Below the pieces are notes generated by a model. The model was not told the origin of the DNA, made no database searches, and worked only from the letters and a program-made list of their open reading frames with translations. Below are positions 15,638 to 24,256 of a DNA stretch of 59,188 nt, one piece after another; position 1 is the first letter of the stretch, and each line of letters starts with the position of its first letter. The position numbers and the translations under genes are program-made. The stretch spans positions 1 to 59,188 of the forward strand of contig NZ_FOFR01000035.1 of assembly GCF_900110955.1 (NCBI RefSeq), read 5' to 3'. The DNA comes from Lentzea xinjiangensis (GTDB taxonomy: Bacteria; Actinomycetota; Actinomycetes; Mycobacteriales; Pseudonocardiaceae).

Positions 15638-18028
15638 ATGGAGTACGCCTGCCGCGTCACGCCCGCTCACGCGGACGTGTTCGCGCACGTCGTCATCCCG
15701 TGGGCCGACGAGGCCGGCGCGCGTCTGCGCGTCACGCTGGCCCCACTGCCCGGAGCGGCCGTCGACCCGTCCGCGCTGATCGCCTCCGCCGCCGCCCACC
15801 TCACCCGGCGCCTCACCCGCCTCGTGACACCGGTGCTCGTGCACGAGCTCTCCCGGGCCACCGGGCTGCGGGGCTCCGACGAGCACGAACGCTTCGCGGA
15901 CTTCCTCACCCGCCGCCACTTCCGGGACTACCCCGTGCTCGTCCGGGAGCTGGACCGCGAACGCGACACCGCGGTCGAGTCCGTGACCGAGATCGCCACC
16001 CGCTACGCGGCCGACCGGGACCGCCTCACCGGCACGCTGCTCACCGGCACCGCCCCGCTCGTCGCGGTCGTGTCCGGCGACCGGCACCGGGGCGGGCGCG
16101 CCACCACGGTCCTGGGGCTGGCCGACGGCCAACGCGTGGTGCACAAGCCCCGCGGCGTCGCCGGCCACCAGGCGCTGGCTCGCCTGGTCGAGCGGGTCAA
16201 CGGTCTGGCGGACCTCGGGCTCGCGACCGTGAAGGCGGTGCCGGGCAACGGCTACGGCTGGACCGAGCACATCGAGCCCGCGCCGCTGCCCGCCGGTGCC
16301 GCCCACGCGTACTTCCTGCGGCTGGGTGGCCTGCTCGCGGTGCTGCACCTGCTGCGCGCCACCGACATGAACCACCGCAACGTGATCGCCCGGGCCGCAC
16401 AGCCGCTGCTGGCCGACGTGGAAACCCTGTTCCAGCCACACCTCCAGGGCGACGGGTCCGACCCCGCCGCCGAGGCGCTCGGCCGTTCCGTCGCGCGCAC
16501 CGGCATCCTCCCCGCCGGCGCCGGCCGCCACGGCCTCGTCGACATCTCCGCCGCCGGTGGCGACGCCGGCCAGGAAACCACGGACACCACCAGGGAATGG
16601 CTCGACGCGGGCACCGACGGCATGCGCGCCGTCCTGAGGCCCGAGACGATCCCCCACACCGCCCACCGCCCGACCTGGCGGGGCCGGCCGGTCGAGGCCG
16701 CCGACCACGCGGACGCGGTGCTGTCCGGCTTCCGGCGCGCCTACGACGCGATCTCCCGCCACAAAGCCGAGTTCGCCGACGCGCTCACCGCGTGCGCCTC
16801 GATGCCCGTGCGGGTGAAGCCCCGGCCGACAGCCCGGTACGTCCAGCTCCTCGACACCGCGAGCCGGCACGGGTTCGTGCACGACGCCGAGACCCGGCTC
16901 CACGCCCTCGAAGCGGCGTGCGCCCCCGACGCCCTGCCCGGTCTGGCCGCCCTCGAAGCCGCCGAGCTGGACACGAGTGACGTCCCGTTGTTCACCGCCC
17001 GCGCCGACGGCCACGACCTCTTGTCCGCCAAGGGAAATCTTTCCGGCGTGTTCGCCACGTCAGGACTCGGCGACGCGCTCACGTGCCTCGCCGCCTTCGA
17101 CGAGGCGGACCGCGCCGCCCAGGAATGGGTGATCGCCGCCTCGCTGGCGACCCGCCGGCTGACCGCCCGCGACCCCGGCCAAACCCGGCAGCACGCCGTC
17201 GACACCGCCGGGATGTTGTCCGCCGCACGCGCGGTCGCCGACCGGATCGTCGCGAGCGGGTACGGCACCGAGCGGGTCAACTGGATCGGCCTCGAACCGG
17301 TCGAGGACACCCGGTGGCTGGTACTGCCGATGAGCGCAGGACTGGCGCACGGCTACACCGGCGTAGCGCTGTTCCTCGCACAGATAGGCCACATCAGCGA
17401 GGAGCACCGCTACACCGACGTGGCGCGACGAACGCTGACCGCGGTGCCGGAACTGTTGGCGGCACTGCGCCACAACGAGGACTTGATCGCCGAGGTCGGC
17501 TCCGGCGGCCTGACCGGGTTCGCCGGAATCGGCTACGCCCTCGCCAGGACCGCCACGCTGCTCGACGACCCGGAGATCGCCCGCTGGGCCCGCACGACCG
17601 TCCGGCTGGCAGCGGAGGCGGCGGAGTTCGCGCCCGAACACGGCCTGGCCCCGGCGATGCGCGCCATCGACGCGGAGGTCGGCTGCGAGGAGGCCCTGGA
17701 CCTGGCCGAGCGCCACCCGTCCGGACCGACCGGCCCCGCGCGGTGGTGCCGGCACGGCGTCTCCTCCTGGACCGACGACTTGTCCCTGTGCCACGGCGAG
17801 CTCGGCCGTGCGGACGTGTCGGTGTCCGGGTGGTCCGCCGCCGCGAGGCAGCGCTGTGCGGGCGCGGTGCTGACCATGTTGCGGCGCGACGGGCCGCGCT
17901 GCGTCACGCCGGACTCGGTGCCGACGCCGGGGCTGCTCACCGGGCTCGCCGGGATCGGCCTCGGTCTGCTGCGGCTGGGGTTCCCGGAGCGCACACCGTC
18001 CGTCCTGCTCTTCGAGCCGTCAGCCTGA
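15638..18028 (+). CDS. LanM-like (class II) lanthipeptide synthetase homologue, compact cyclase domain
   Basis: The 796-residue protein has a LanM-type dehydratase region (about 60-480) with the kinase-like residues intact: Lys170 in VVHKPRG, Asp243-x-x-His246-x-Asn248 and Asp260/Glu262 (LLADVETLF). A LanC-like region follows from about 560, with GLAHGYTGVAL, GLTGFAGIGYAL and a typical C-terminal GLLTGLAGIGLGLLRL. It is about 200 residues shorter than usual LanM enzymes. The expected zinc ligands are Cys704 (RWCRHG) and Cys718-His719 (LCHGELG), only 14 residues apart, against 46 in NisC (Cys284, Cys330), so a helical hairpin is missing. No Cys-containing precursor gene was found near it. It may dehydrate or phosphorylate peptides without normal cyclisation, or be degenerating. 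Confidence 0.85.
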   Translation: MEYACRVTPAHADVFAHVVIPWADEAGARLRVTLAPLPGAAVDPSALIASAAAHLTRRLTRLVTPVLVHELSRATGLRGSDEHERFADFLTRRHFRDYPVLVRELDRERDTAVESVTEIATRYAADRDRLTGTLLTGTAPLVAVVSGDRHRGGRATTVLGLADGQRVVHKPRGVAGHQALARLVERVNGLADLGLATVKAVPGNGYGWTEHIEPAPLPAGAAHAYFLRLGGLLAVLHLLRATDMNHRNVIARAAQPLLADVETLFQPHLQGDGSDPAAEALGRSVARTGILPAGAGRHGLVDISAAGGDAGQETTDTTREWLDAGTDGMRAVLRPETIPHTAHRPTWRGRPVEAADHADAVLSGFRRAYDAISRHKAEFADALTACASMPVRVKPRPTARYVQLLDTASRHGFVHDAETRLHALEAACAPDALPGLAALEAAELDTSDVPLFTARADGHDLLSAKGNLSGVFATSGLGDALTCLAAFDEADRAAQEWVIAASLATRRLTARDPGQTRQHAVDTAGMLSAARAVADRIVASGYGTERVNWIGLEPVEDTRWLVLPMSAGLAHGYTGVALFLAQIGHISEEHRYTDVARRTLTAVPELLAALRHNEDLIAEVGSGGLTGFAGIGYALARTATLLDDPEIARWARTTVRLAAEAAEFAPEHGLAPAMRAIDAEVGCEEALDLAERHPSGPTGPARWCRHGVSSWTDDLSLCHGELGRADVSVSGWSAAARQRCAGAVLTMLRRDGPRCVTPDSVPTPGLLTGLAGIGLGLLRLGFPERTPSVLLFEPSA

Positions 18029-18183
18029 TCCTCGTGGGACGCCGGAGGGCTGGGGACAACTGTTCAACTGACGATCTCGCCTTTTCGGTGCGATAGAACT
18101 TCTTAATAGCCAAGGTTCCCCCGATCCAGGTAAATCTCGGCGAAACACCGTTACGCAGCGGCACCGGCTCGTAACATAAAAGT

Positions 18184-18211
18184 CCCCCGGCCCGATGAAC
18201 GGAGCCGGGGG
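18184..18211 (-). terminator. Intrinsic terminator of the 47-residue peptide gene
   Basis: CCCCCGGC at 18184-18191 pairs perfectly with GCCGGGGG at 18204-18211, extended inwards by CCG/CGG. Read leftwards it is followed by ACTTTTATGTT, a T-rich tail that is rare in this DNA. This marks the end of a minus-strand transcript. Confidence 0.8.
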
Positions 18212-18230
18212 GATGGAGCGGGTCGTCCCA

Positions 18231-18252
18231 GCCGCCGCGGTGAGGCGGCGGC
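18231..18252 (-). terminator. Second hairpin just behind the peptide gene
   Basis: GCCGCCGC at 18231-18238 pairs with GCGGCGGC at 18245-18252. It starts 9 bases after the peptide stop codon and precedes the hairpin at 18184-18211, so it could act as a stabiliser or as part of a tandem terminator. Confidence 0.6.
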
Positions 18253-18260
18253 CAGGAGCA

Positions 18261-18404
18261 TCACCCGAACTTCATGGACCAGAGGCTGAGAACGAGTCCG
18301 ACAACGTCATAGCCCAAGGTCGGCTGTTCGGCGGCTGCGGCCAGTGCCGCAGCCGCCAACAGGCTGTACGTCGCCGCGTACGCGGCGACCTGAATATTTT
18401 TCAT
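18261..18404 (-). CDS. 47-residue hydrophobic peptide, function unknown
   Basis: ATG 18404 is preceded by a strong AGGAAGG site with a 4-base spacer, and the frame ends at 18261. The product begins MKNIQVAAYAATYS, continues with an Ala/Leu-rich segment (residues 15-25), then EQPTLGYDVVG and ends LSLWSMKFG. It has no Cys, so it cannot be a lanthionine substrate. Residues 6-25 and 34-44 could each form a short membrane or amphipathic helix. The first codons are A/T-rich (AAA AAT ATT), unlike neighbouring genes. Two hairpins lie directly downstream. It is read in the same direction as the AfsR-type gene 207 bases upstream, as afsS is behind afsR in Streptomyces, although the sequence does not resemble AfsS. 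No known family is recognised. Confidence 0.68.
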   Translation of the reverse strand: MKNIQVAAYAATYSLLAAAALAAAAEQPTLGYDVVGLVLSLWSMKFG

Positions 18405-18469
18405 TTACCTTCCTGTTGCGGTCTGCCCCGACGCCAAGATCCTTTCACAAGCTGAGAGGCATCCGAAGT

Positions 18470-18522
18470 CAGGTCACCCTAAGCAACGACGGCGCACCTG
18501 TGAAATCGATTAACCAGGTCAC
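18470..18522. promoter_or_regulatory. Direct repeats upstream of the peptide gene, possible SARP site
   Basis: CAGGTCAC occurs at 18470-18477 and again at 18515-18522, 45 bases apart, in the region between the AfsR-type gene and the peptide start. The spacing is about four helical turns, so both copies face the same side. SARP proteins bind direct repeats; the link here is inferred. Confidence 0.3.
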
Positions 18523-18611
18523 GCACGGACAGGCGGTGACGACATGCGATTACTTTGCCCATTTTCGACACAATCACCACCACTTCGAATGACACTCAAG
18601 TCAGTGAGTGG

Positions 18612-21560
18612 TCATTCCAAGTCGCGAAGTATTTCGCTGCGCTCCTGACTACCGGTCTTGTATTCAGGACGCGACTGCGGCACGGCTGGTTGCCCGAAAC
18701 TGCCGAGTTCATCCAAGTGGGCGGCGATCGCGTCTGCTCTGTCATCTCCGATGTCGCGGAAGGCCGCGAAAGCCATCTCCCACTGCTCGACGGCCACGTC
18801 GAGCTCCCCCGCCTTCCATTCGACCTGCCCGAGCAGGTCGTGCGCCTCGCCTTCACGCCGGCGGTCACCGCGAGCCAACTCGATCGCACGAGTCGCGTAG
18901 TGCCTGGCGGTGTCGAGATCGCCGCGATCCCTGGTGACCGCCCCGAGGAGCGTCAGAGCAGAAGCCTCACCTGGGCGGTAGTGCGCTTGCTGGAACAGGC
19001 CCGCCGCCAGGTGCGCGCTACCTGATGCGCTTAACGAGTCACCCAGGTCGTAGGCGAGCTGCGCGAGCGCCAAGCGACTGTCGCCCTGCCCCTTGGTGTC
19101 GGCGAGCTTTTCCCTGACGTGCAGCCCTTCGTAGAGGTACGCGGCCGCCTCGTCGAGCCGGCCGCCACGACCGCACACCTCGCCGAGCCGGTGCAGAATT
19201 CCGGCTCTGGTGTCGTCCGTGACCGCCAAGGCAAGGGCCTGTTCGTAGAGTTCCACCGCGCGCGGCACGTTGTGCGCTCCGCGCAGGCATGACGCCTCGT
19301 TGCGCAAGAGCACGGCGAGCGTCTCCGGGTCGTCACGATCGCCGAAGATCTCCCTCGCTTCCCGGATGCAGCGCTCGGCCGTCTGATGGTCGTACCGCGC
19401 GTTCAAATGGACAAAACCCAAATTTTGTAAAGTGTCGACCAGCTCACTGATCTCACCGCACATCCGCGCGGCGGCGGCGCCCGCCTCCATCACGGCGATC
19501 ACGGAGTCCGTACGCGAGTACCGCAACAGCAGCTCGCCCACCGCGTTCGCCAGCCGCCAGACGTGCTCCGGACCGGCAACGTGCTGGATGACCGCCACGA
19601 GTGCGTTCTCTTCCTCCAGGCACCACCGCGCCACGTCGTCCTCGTCGACGAAATCGCGCGGACGCACCCCGGGAGGCAGCGGCAACATCGGCACTTCTTC
19701 ACGGAAGCCGACCACTCGCCGATCCGCGTTGTGAACGGTACCCATGTACCAGCTGATCAGCCGGTGCACCGCGGACGCGCGCTCCGCCGGTCCTTCGTCG
19801 CGCTCGGCGCACTCAGCGGCGTACTGGCGCAACAGGTCGTGCATTCGATAGCGGTCGCCATCCGTGGCGTCGACCAACCTGGTCCACACCAGCGAGTCGA
19901 CGAGTTGACGCGCTTCCTCGCGCTCGACTCCGGCAAGCGCCGCGACGATGTCCAACGACACTTCGCGCACCGGGTGCAGGCCCAGCAAGCGGAACAACCT
20001 CTTCTGCTCAGCGCTCAGGTTCCGGTACGACAGCTCGAACGCCGTACGGATACTGCACGATGACCCATCTCCCAGCGACAGCAGCGCACGGCCCGACGCC
20101 AGCACCCGGACGACGTCGTCGATCGAGCGACCCGGTTGCGCCGCCACCTGCTCACCGATCAACGCCATGGCGAGAGGCATGCCGCCGGCCAGCTCCGCGA
20201 GCCGGCCCACCACAGCCGGATCGGCGCGCCGGCCGAGCCGATGCCCCAGCCAGGCGACGGTGTCGTCTCGGCCGAGAGGTTCCACGGTCAGGCAGCGAGC
20301 GCGGTGGCGGACCGCGAGCTCGCTCAGCCGGGTCCGACTCGTCATCAGCACAACGCAGTTCGACAGCGCCGGCAACAACGAGCGCACATGGTCCGTGTCT
20401 TCGACATTGTCCAGAACCACGAGCATTCGGCGGTTCGCGAGCAGCTCACGCAGCCGGGCCGTGCGGGCTTCCAGCGACGGGATCGCGTCGGCCGCGACAC
20501 CGAACTCGGCCAGGAGGTCCTTCACCACCTGGGCCGCCTCGACCCGTGGACCGTGTGCCACACCGTCGAGCGAGGCGAACCAATAGCCATCCGGGAACCG
20601 TTCTCGCACCGACGACGCCCAATGCACGGCCAGTGTCGTTTTGCCCACGCCCGGCGGCCCATCCAGCGAGATCAGCTTGGGTGATGGGTGCGGCAGGACG
20701 AGATTGCTCAGTTCCGCCAACAGGTCTGTGTGCCCGGTGAACGCGTCGACGCTGTGCGGCAGGTACTGCGGACGCGGGCCCGGCTGCACTGACACCGCGC
20801 GTTGAGCGTGTTGCTGGCGCAGCTCTTCGTGAAGCGTCCAGAGCTCCTTCTCGGAGCCGTCGGCGAGCTCGGCTTGGATCCGGCGCCGGACGTCCACGTA
20901 GTAGCTCACGGCCTCGACACGCTTGCGCAGGCCGTAGAGCGCCACAAGGCGGTGTCTGGCCAGCATCACGTCGAGGTCGTGTTCCGGCTGGATCTCGTTG
21001 AGGTGGGCCAGCATCTCCTCGTAGCGGTGCAGTTTGCCCAGGCTGTACAACAGCCCGTTCATCACCGGGAGGTAGTGGTCACGGACCACGACCCGGCGCC
21101 GGTCGCATGCGAGATCGCTCTCAAGATCAGCGAGCGGTTCACCGATCCACAAGCTGATCGCTTCTTCGTACAGCGCGCACGCCTGTTCGACGTCCGGCGA
21201 TGCTTGAAGTGCCGCGCTTTTCGCTTTCCTGGCCAGTTCGGAGGAAGCAAAAAAGTCGATCAGCGAGCGGTCCACCTCCAGCCGGTATTCACGTTCCACA
21301 TTGGTGATCACGCCCGGGAGACCGGCGTCGTGCAGCGCCGACCTGATCCTCGCGATGTGCGTCTGCAAGGTCGACTGCGGATTGCTCGGGCCCTCGTCGG
21401 ACCACACCCAGTTCACGAGTGTGCGCACCGACACCGGCCTGCCGGCGTGGAACAGCAGAACGGCGAGAACCGCACGCTCCTTCGGCTTCCCCCAGTTCAC
21501 GACGAAGCCGTCCGCCGTCCTCAGGCTCGTGCGCCCGAGAATCCTGAATGCGATCTCCAC
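18612..21560 (-). CDS. AfsR-type regulator: SARP DNA-binding, BTAD, NB-ARC, TPR
   Basis: This 982-residue protein has the AfsR layout. Residues 1-90 are an OmpR-like winged helix (VEIAFRILGRTSL, then KERAVLAVLLFHAGRPVS), about 95-250 the bacterial transcriptional activation domain, and about 290-600 an NB-ARC ATPase with Walker A GPPGVGKTTLAVHW, Walker B RMLVVLDNVED, GGMPLAMALIG and the MHD motif YRMHDLLRQY. TPR-like repeats fill the rest. GTG 21560 is chosen because GAGGGG lies eight bases before it, which gives the usual start of this family; longer frames are open upstream. Related proteins integrate kinase and ligand signals to activate secondary metabolism and small genes such as afsS. 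It is divergent from a nucleotide-sugar dehydrogenase gene. Confidence 0.92.
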   Translation of the reverse strand: MEIAFRILGRTSLRTADGFVVNWGKPKERAVLAVLLFHAGRPVSVRTLVNWVWSDEGPSNPQSTLQTHIARIRSALHDAGLPGVITNVEREYRLEVDRSLIDFFASSELARKAKSAALQASPDVEQACALYEEAISLWIGEPLADLESDLACDRRRVVVRDHYLPVMNGLLYSLGKLHRYEEMLAHLNEIQPEHDLDVMLARHRLVALYGLRKRVEAVSYYVDVRRRIQAELADGSEKELWTLHEELRQQHAQRAVSVQPGPRPQYLPHSVDAFTGHTDLLAELSNLVLPHPSPKLISLDGPPGVGKTTLAVHWASSVRERFPDGYWFASLDGVAHGPRVEAAQVVKDLLAEFGVAADAIPSLEARTARLRELLANRRMLVVLDNVEDTDHVRSLLPALSNCVVLMTSRTRLSELAVRHRARCLTVEPLGRDDTVAWLGHRLGRRADPAVVGRLAELAGGMPLAMALIGEQVAAQPGRSIDDVVRVLASGRALLSLGDGSSCSIRTAFELSYRNLSAEQKRLFRLLGLHPVREVSLDIVAALAGVEREEARQLVDSLVWTRLVDATDGDRYRMHDLLRQYAAECAERDEGPAERASAVHRLISWYMGTVHNADRRVVGFREEVPMLPLPPGVRPRDFVDEDDVARWCLEEENALVAVIQHVAGPEHVWRLANAVGELLLRYSRTDSVIAVMEAGAAAARMCGEISELVDTLQNLGFVHLNARYDHQTAERCIREAREIFGDRDDPETLAVLLRNEASCLRGAHNVPRAVELYEQALALAVTDDTRAGILHRLGEVCGRGGRLDEAAAYLYEGLHVREKLADTKGQGDSRLALAQLAYDLGDSLSASGSAHLAAGLFQQAHYRPGEASALTLLGAVTRDRGDLDTARHYATRAIELARGDRRREGEAHDLLGQVEWKAGELDVAVEQWEMAFAAFRDIGDDRADAIAAHLDELGSFGQPAVPQSRPEYKTGSQERSEILRDLE

Positions 21561-21829
21561 CCGCGCCACCCCTCGCCAGGTGCATCTCTCCCGCGAGCAG
21601 TCTCCTCCCAACCCGGCGGGCTTTCCAGCGATGTTGCGAATTCGAGGCCCGATCGGACTACTGAAAGGCCGCTGAAACCGGAATCAGTCCAGCACGCTTG
21701 GAAAGCGGTTCCCCGATTTCGGCACCTCGCCTCCTCACCTGCGCGTTCAGCGAAGTTCGGCGACACGGAAAGGGATTCGAGCAGAGTCGCACCGCACCTT
21801 GGTGTCCACAAACCAAACGGAGGTGCGTT

Positions 21830-23062
21830 GTGGACATCGTTGTTGTCGGACTCGGCTTCACCGGACTTCCCACGGCCGTTGCGGCGGCGCGGGCGGGGAT
21901 GGCCGTTCTCGGGGTCGACGCCAGTGCGGAGCGGGTGCGGGAGATCGCCGGGCGACGGCCTGGGTGCGGGCTCGGGACGGTCGCGGAGCAGGAGCTGGAC
22001 GCGGCCATCGCCAGTGCGCGCCTTTCGTTGCGGCACAACGCCGACGGCATCCCGCACGCCGGCGTTTACGTGTTGTGCGTGCCGACGCCTGCGGACCGCC
22101 ACGGCAGGCTGGACGTGTCGCTGCTGACGCGGGCGGCGGACGACGTGGCGAAGGCGATGCGGCCCGGTGCGTTGGTCGTCGTGCAGAGCACGTGCTCGCC
22201 GGGGACGGTTGAAGAGGTGCTCCTGCCGCGCATCTCGGCGGTGTCGGGGCTGTGCGCGGGGCTGGACTTCCACCTCGCGCACTCACCGGTGCGCACGGAT
22301 CCCGGCAACGTCGCCGTTGACACCGTGCCGCGGGTGGTCGCGGGGTACACGCCGCGGTGCACCGAGCTGGCGGTGCGGTTCGTGAGCCGGGTGGCGCACC
22401 GGGTGGTGGCCGTCAGCTCACCGAGGGCCGCCGAGCTGGTGAAGATCTTCGAGAACACGTTCCGGATGGTGAACATCTCGCTCGCCAACGAGCTCGCGGC
22501 GTTGTGCCGGGCTCAGCGGGTCGACGTCGGCGAGGTGCTGGAGGCAGCGGGCAGCAAGCCGTACGGGTTCCTGCGGCACCGGCCCGGTCCCGGCGCGGGC
22601 GGTGACTGCATCCCCGTGTCGGCCGGGTTCTTCACGGCCAGCGCGCGCCGGCACGGGTTGCACTCGCCGGTGGTCGAGGCGGCGATCGCGGTCAACAACG
22701 CGATGCCCGCGCACACCGTGCACCGGGTCCGGGAGGCGCTCGCCGCGCGCGGGCTGCCGCCGTTGCGGCGCAGCAGAGTGCTCGTCGCAGGTGTGACCTA
22801 CAAGCCGGACACGGCGAACGTCCGGCAGTCCGCCGCGGTGCGGGTGATCAACGAGCTGGCCGCTGAGGCGGACGTGGCCTACCACGACCCGTACGTGCCG
22901 ACCCTGGTGCTCGACGACGGCAGCACGCTCACCTCCCAGCCGGTTGGGGCACCCGCCGACATCGTGCTGGTCATGACGAAGCACGCGGCGCACGAGCCGG
23001 TGCGACGCGACGACGTGCCGGTCTTCGACTGCTCGTCGGGTGACCCGGTCGAGGTCGTGTGA
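21830..23062 (+). CDS. UDP-sugar/UDP-ManNAc dehydrogenase (WecC/UGDH family)
   Basis: The 410-residue protein has the three parts of nucleotide-sugar 6-dehydrogenases: an N-terminal NAD fold (VDIVVVGLGFTGLPTAVAAA), a central dimer domain (ENTFRMVNISLANELAAL) and a C-terminal domain with VAGVTYKPDTANVRQS. The catalytic nucleophile is Cys260 in GAGGDCIPVS. The enzyme should oxidise the C6 alcohol of a UDP-hexose or UDP-N-acetylhexosamine to a uronate in two NAD-dependent steps. GTG 21830 has ACGGAGGTG before it. It overlaps the following transferase gene (GTGA), so both serve one surface-sugar or small-molecule pathway. Confidence 0.9.
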   Translation: MDIVVVGLGFTGLPTAVAAARAGMAVLGVDASAERVREIAGRRPGCGLGTVAEQELDAAIASARLSLRHNADGIPHAGVYVLCVPTPADRHGRLDVSLLTRAADDVAKAMRPGALVVVQSTCSPGTVEEVLLPRISAVSGLCAGLDFHLAHSPVRTDPGNVAVDTVPRVVAGYTPRCTELAVRFVSRVAHRVVAVSSPRAAELVKIFENTFRMVNISLANELAALCRAQRVDVGEVLEAAGSKPYGFLRHRPGPGAGGDCIPVSAGFFTASARRHGLHSPVVEAAIAVNNAMPAHTVHRVREALAARGLPPLRRSRVLVAGVTYKPDTANVRQSAAVRVINELAAEADVAYHDPYVPTLVLDDGSTLTSQPVGAPADIVLVMTKHAAHEPVRRDDVPVFDCSSGDPVEVV

Positions 23063-24156
23063 TGTGGGAGCCGTTCGGGCTCGGCGCCGCGAGGCGGGTC
23101 ACCGTGCCGGAATGCCGCCAGGTGCTGGTGCCGGTGCCGCACCTGGTGGCGGGCACTCGTCTCATGGACGTGCTGCCCCTGCTGGCGGGAGATCCGCGGG
23201 TGCAGGTCGTCGGCACGGTGCCGCCGGAGTCCCCGCCCGGCACCGAGGAGTTCTTGCAGGCCCAAGGTGTTCGGGTGATCGCCTGGGCGTACGCGCTGCG
23301 GCACCGGTTCGACCTGGTGCTCGCCGCGAGCAGGCAGGGCATCGACCTGCTCCACGGTCCCATCATGGTGCTGCCGCACGGGGCGAGCGCGGCGAAGTCC
23401 AGGAGGCTGCACGGGCACGGTCTCGACCGGGCGTCGCTCACCCGTGCCGGACGGGTCGTGCCGGACGCGATCGTCCTGGCCCACGAGGACGAGCTCGCGC
23501 TGCTGGCCGACGCGTGTCCCGAAGCCGTTCCGAACGCGGTGCTCGCCGGTGACGTCTGCCTCGACCGGCTCCGCGCGAGCCTGCCGTTCCGCGCCCGCTA
23601 CCGAGCCGCCGCGGGCATCGACCCGGGCGACACGCTCGTGACGATCAGCTCGACCTGGTCGCCGGGGTCCACGTTCGGCAGCCGGATCTCCCTGTACCGC
23701 ACGCTGTCCCGCGCGGGCCGGACCGCGGCGGTCCTCCACCCGAACATCTGGCAGGTGCACGGCGTGTGGCAGGTCCGCGCGTGGCTCGCCGACTGCCCTG
23801 GACTGATCATCGTGCCACCGCAGGAAGGCTGGCGTGCGGTGGTGGTCGCGAGCGACGCCGTCGTGGGCGACCACGGCTCGGTCACCCAGTACGCGGGGGC
23901 TCTCGGCATCCCGGTCGTCCTCGCCGGCACGCCGCCCGTCCGGCCCGGCAGCTTCGCGGACCGGCTGGCGCGGCAAGCTCCGCGGCTCGACATCAGCGCA
24001 CCCGTCGCGGCACAGGCGCGGCAGGTCTCGCTGACGATCAGCTCCCGGCAGGGCGAGGCGGCCGCCGTGTTGCGCAGGACGATGTACCGGCTGCTCGACC
24101 TGCCCGAGCCCGCACGGGACTGCCGCGCCGAACCGGTTCCGGTGCACCATGTCTGA
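23059..24156 (+). CDS. GT-B-like transferase (glycosyl/glycerophosphotransferase fold), unknown substrate
   Basis: The 365-residue protein appears to consist of two Rossmann-like halves. The C-terminal half carries VVASDAVVGDHGSVTQYAGALGIPVVLAG, which resembles the donor-binding site of CDP-glycerol glycerophosphotransferases and UDP-GlcNAc 2-epimerase/GT-B enzymes; the N-terminal half has LVPVPHLVAGTRLMDVLPLL and HGASAAKSRRLHGHG. There is no signal peptide. The start overlaps the dehydrogenase stop (GTG 23059; ATG 23062 also possible). It is probably the transferase that uses or accompanies the uronate made by its neighbour, but this is inferred from context. Confidence 0.72.
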   Translation: MMWEPFGLGAARRVTVPECRQVLVPVPHLVAGTRLMDVLPLLAGDPRVQVVGTVPPESPPGTEEFLQAQGVRVIAWAYALRHRFDLVLAASRQGIDLLHGPIMVLPHGASAAKSRRLHGHGLDRASLTRAGRVVPDAIVLAHEDELALLADACPEAVPNAVLAGDVCLDRLRASLPFRARYRAAAGIDPGDTLVTISSTWSPGSTFGSRISLYRTLSRAGRTAAVLHPNIWQVHGVWQVRAWLADCPGLIIVPPQEGWRAVVVASDAVVGDHGSVTQYAGALGIPVVLAGTPPVRPGSFADRLARQAPRLDISAPVAAQARQVSLTISSRQGEAAAVLRRTMYRLLDLPEPARDCRAEPVPVHHV

Positions 24157-24256
24157 CGGCGTCACGCGCGTGGCCGGCCTCTTGGTGGTGGAGATCAGCC
24201 GCGCGGCAAGGAGGTGGCGCAACCTCGCGGACGTGCTGGTGTGCCCGCCAGCGCCG

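Noticed and set aside
17937..18164. 75-codon minus-strand frame with IKKFYRTEKARSS
   Set aside because: Its first half looks protein-like, but it lies beyond the terminator of the peptide gene, runs into the antisense of the LanM-like gene and has no ribosome site.
18261..18404. The 47-residue peptide as lasso-peptide or lanthipeptide precursor
   Set aside because: It has no Cys. A Thr at -2 before Gly31 recalls lasso leaders, but residues 7-9 after that Gly are hydrophobic, not Asp/Glu, and no lasso cyclase is present.
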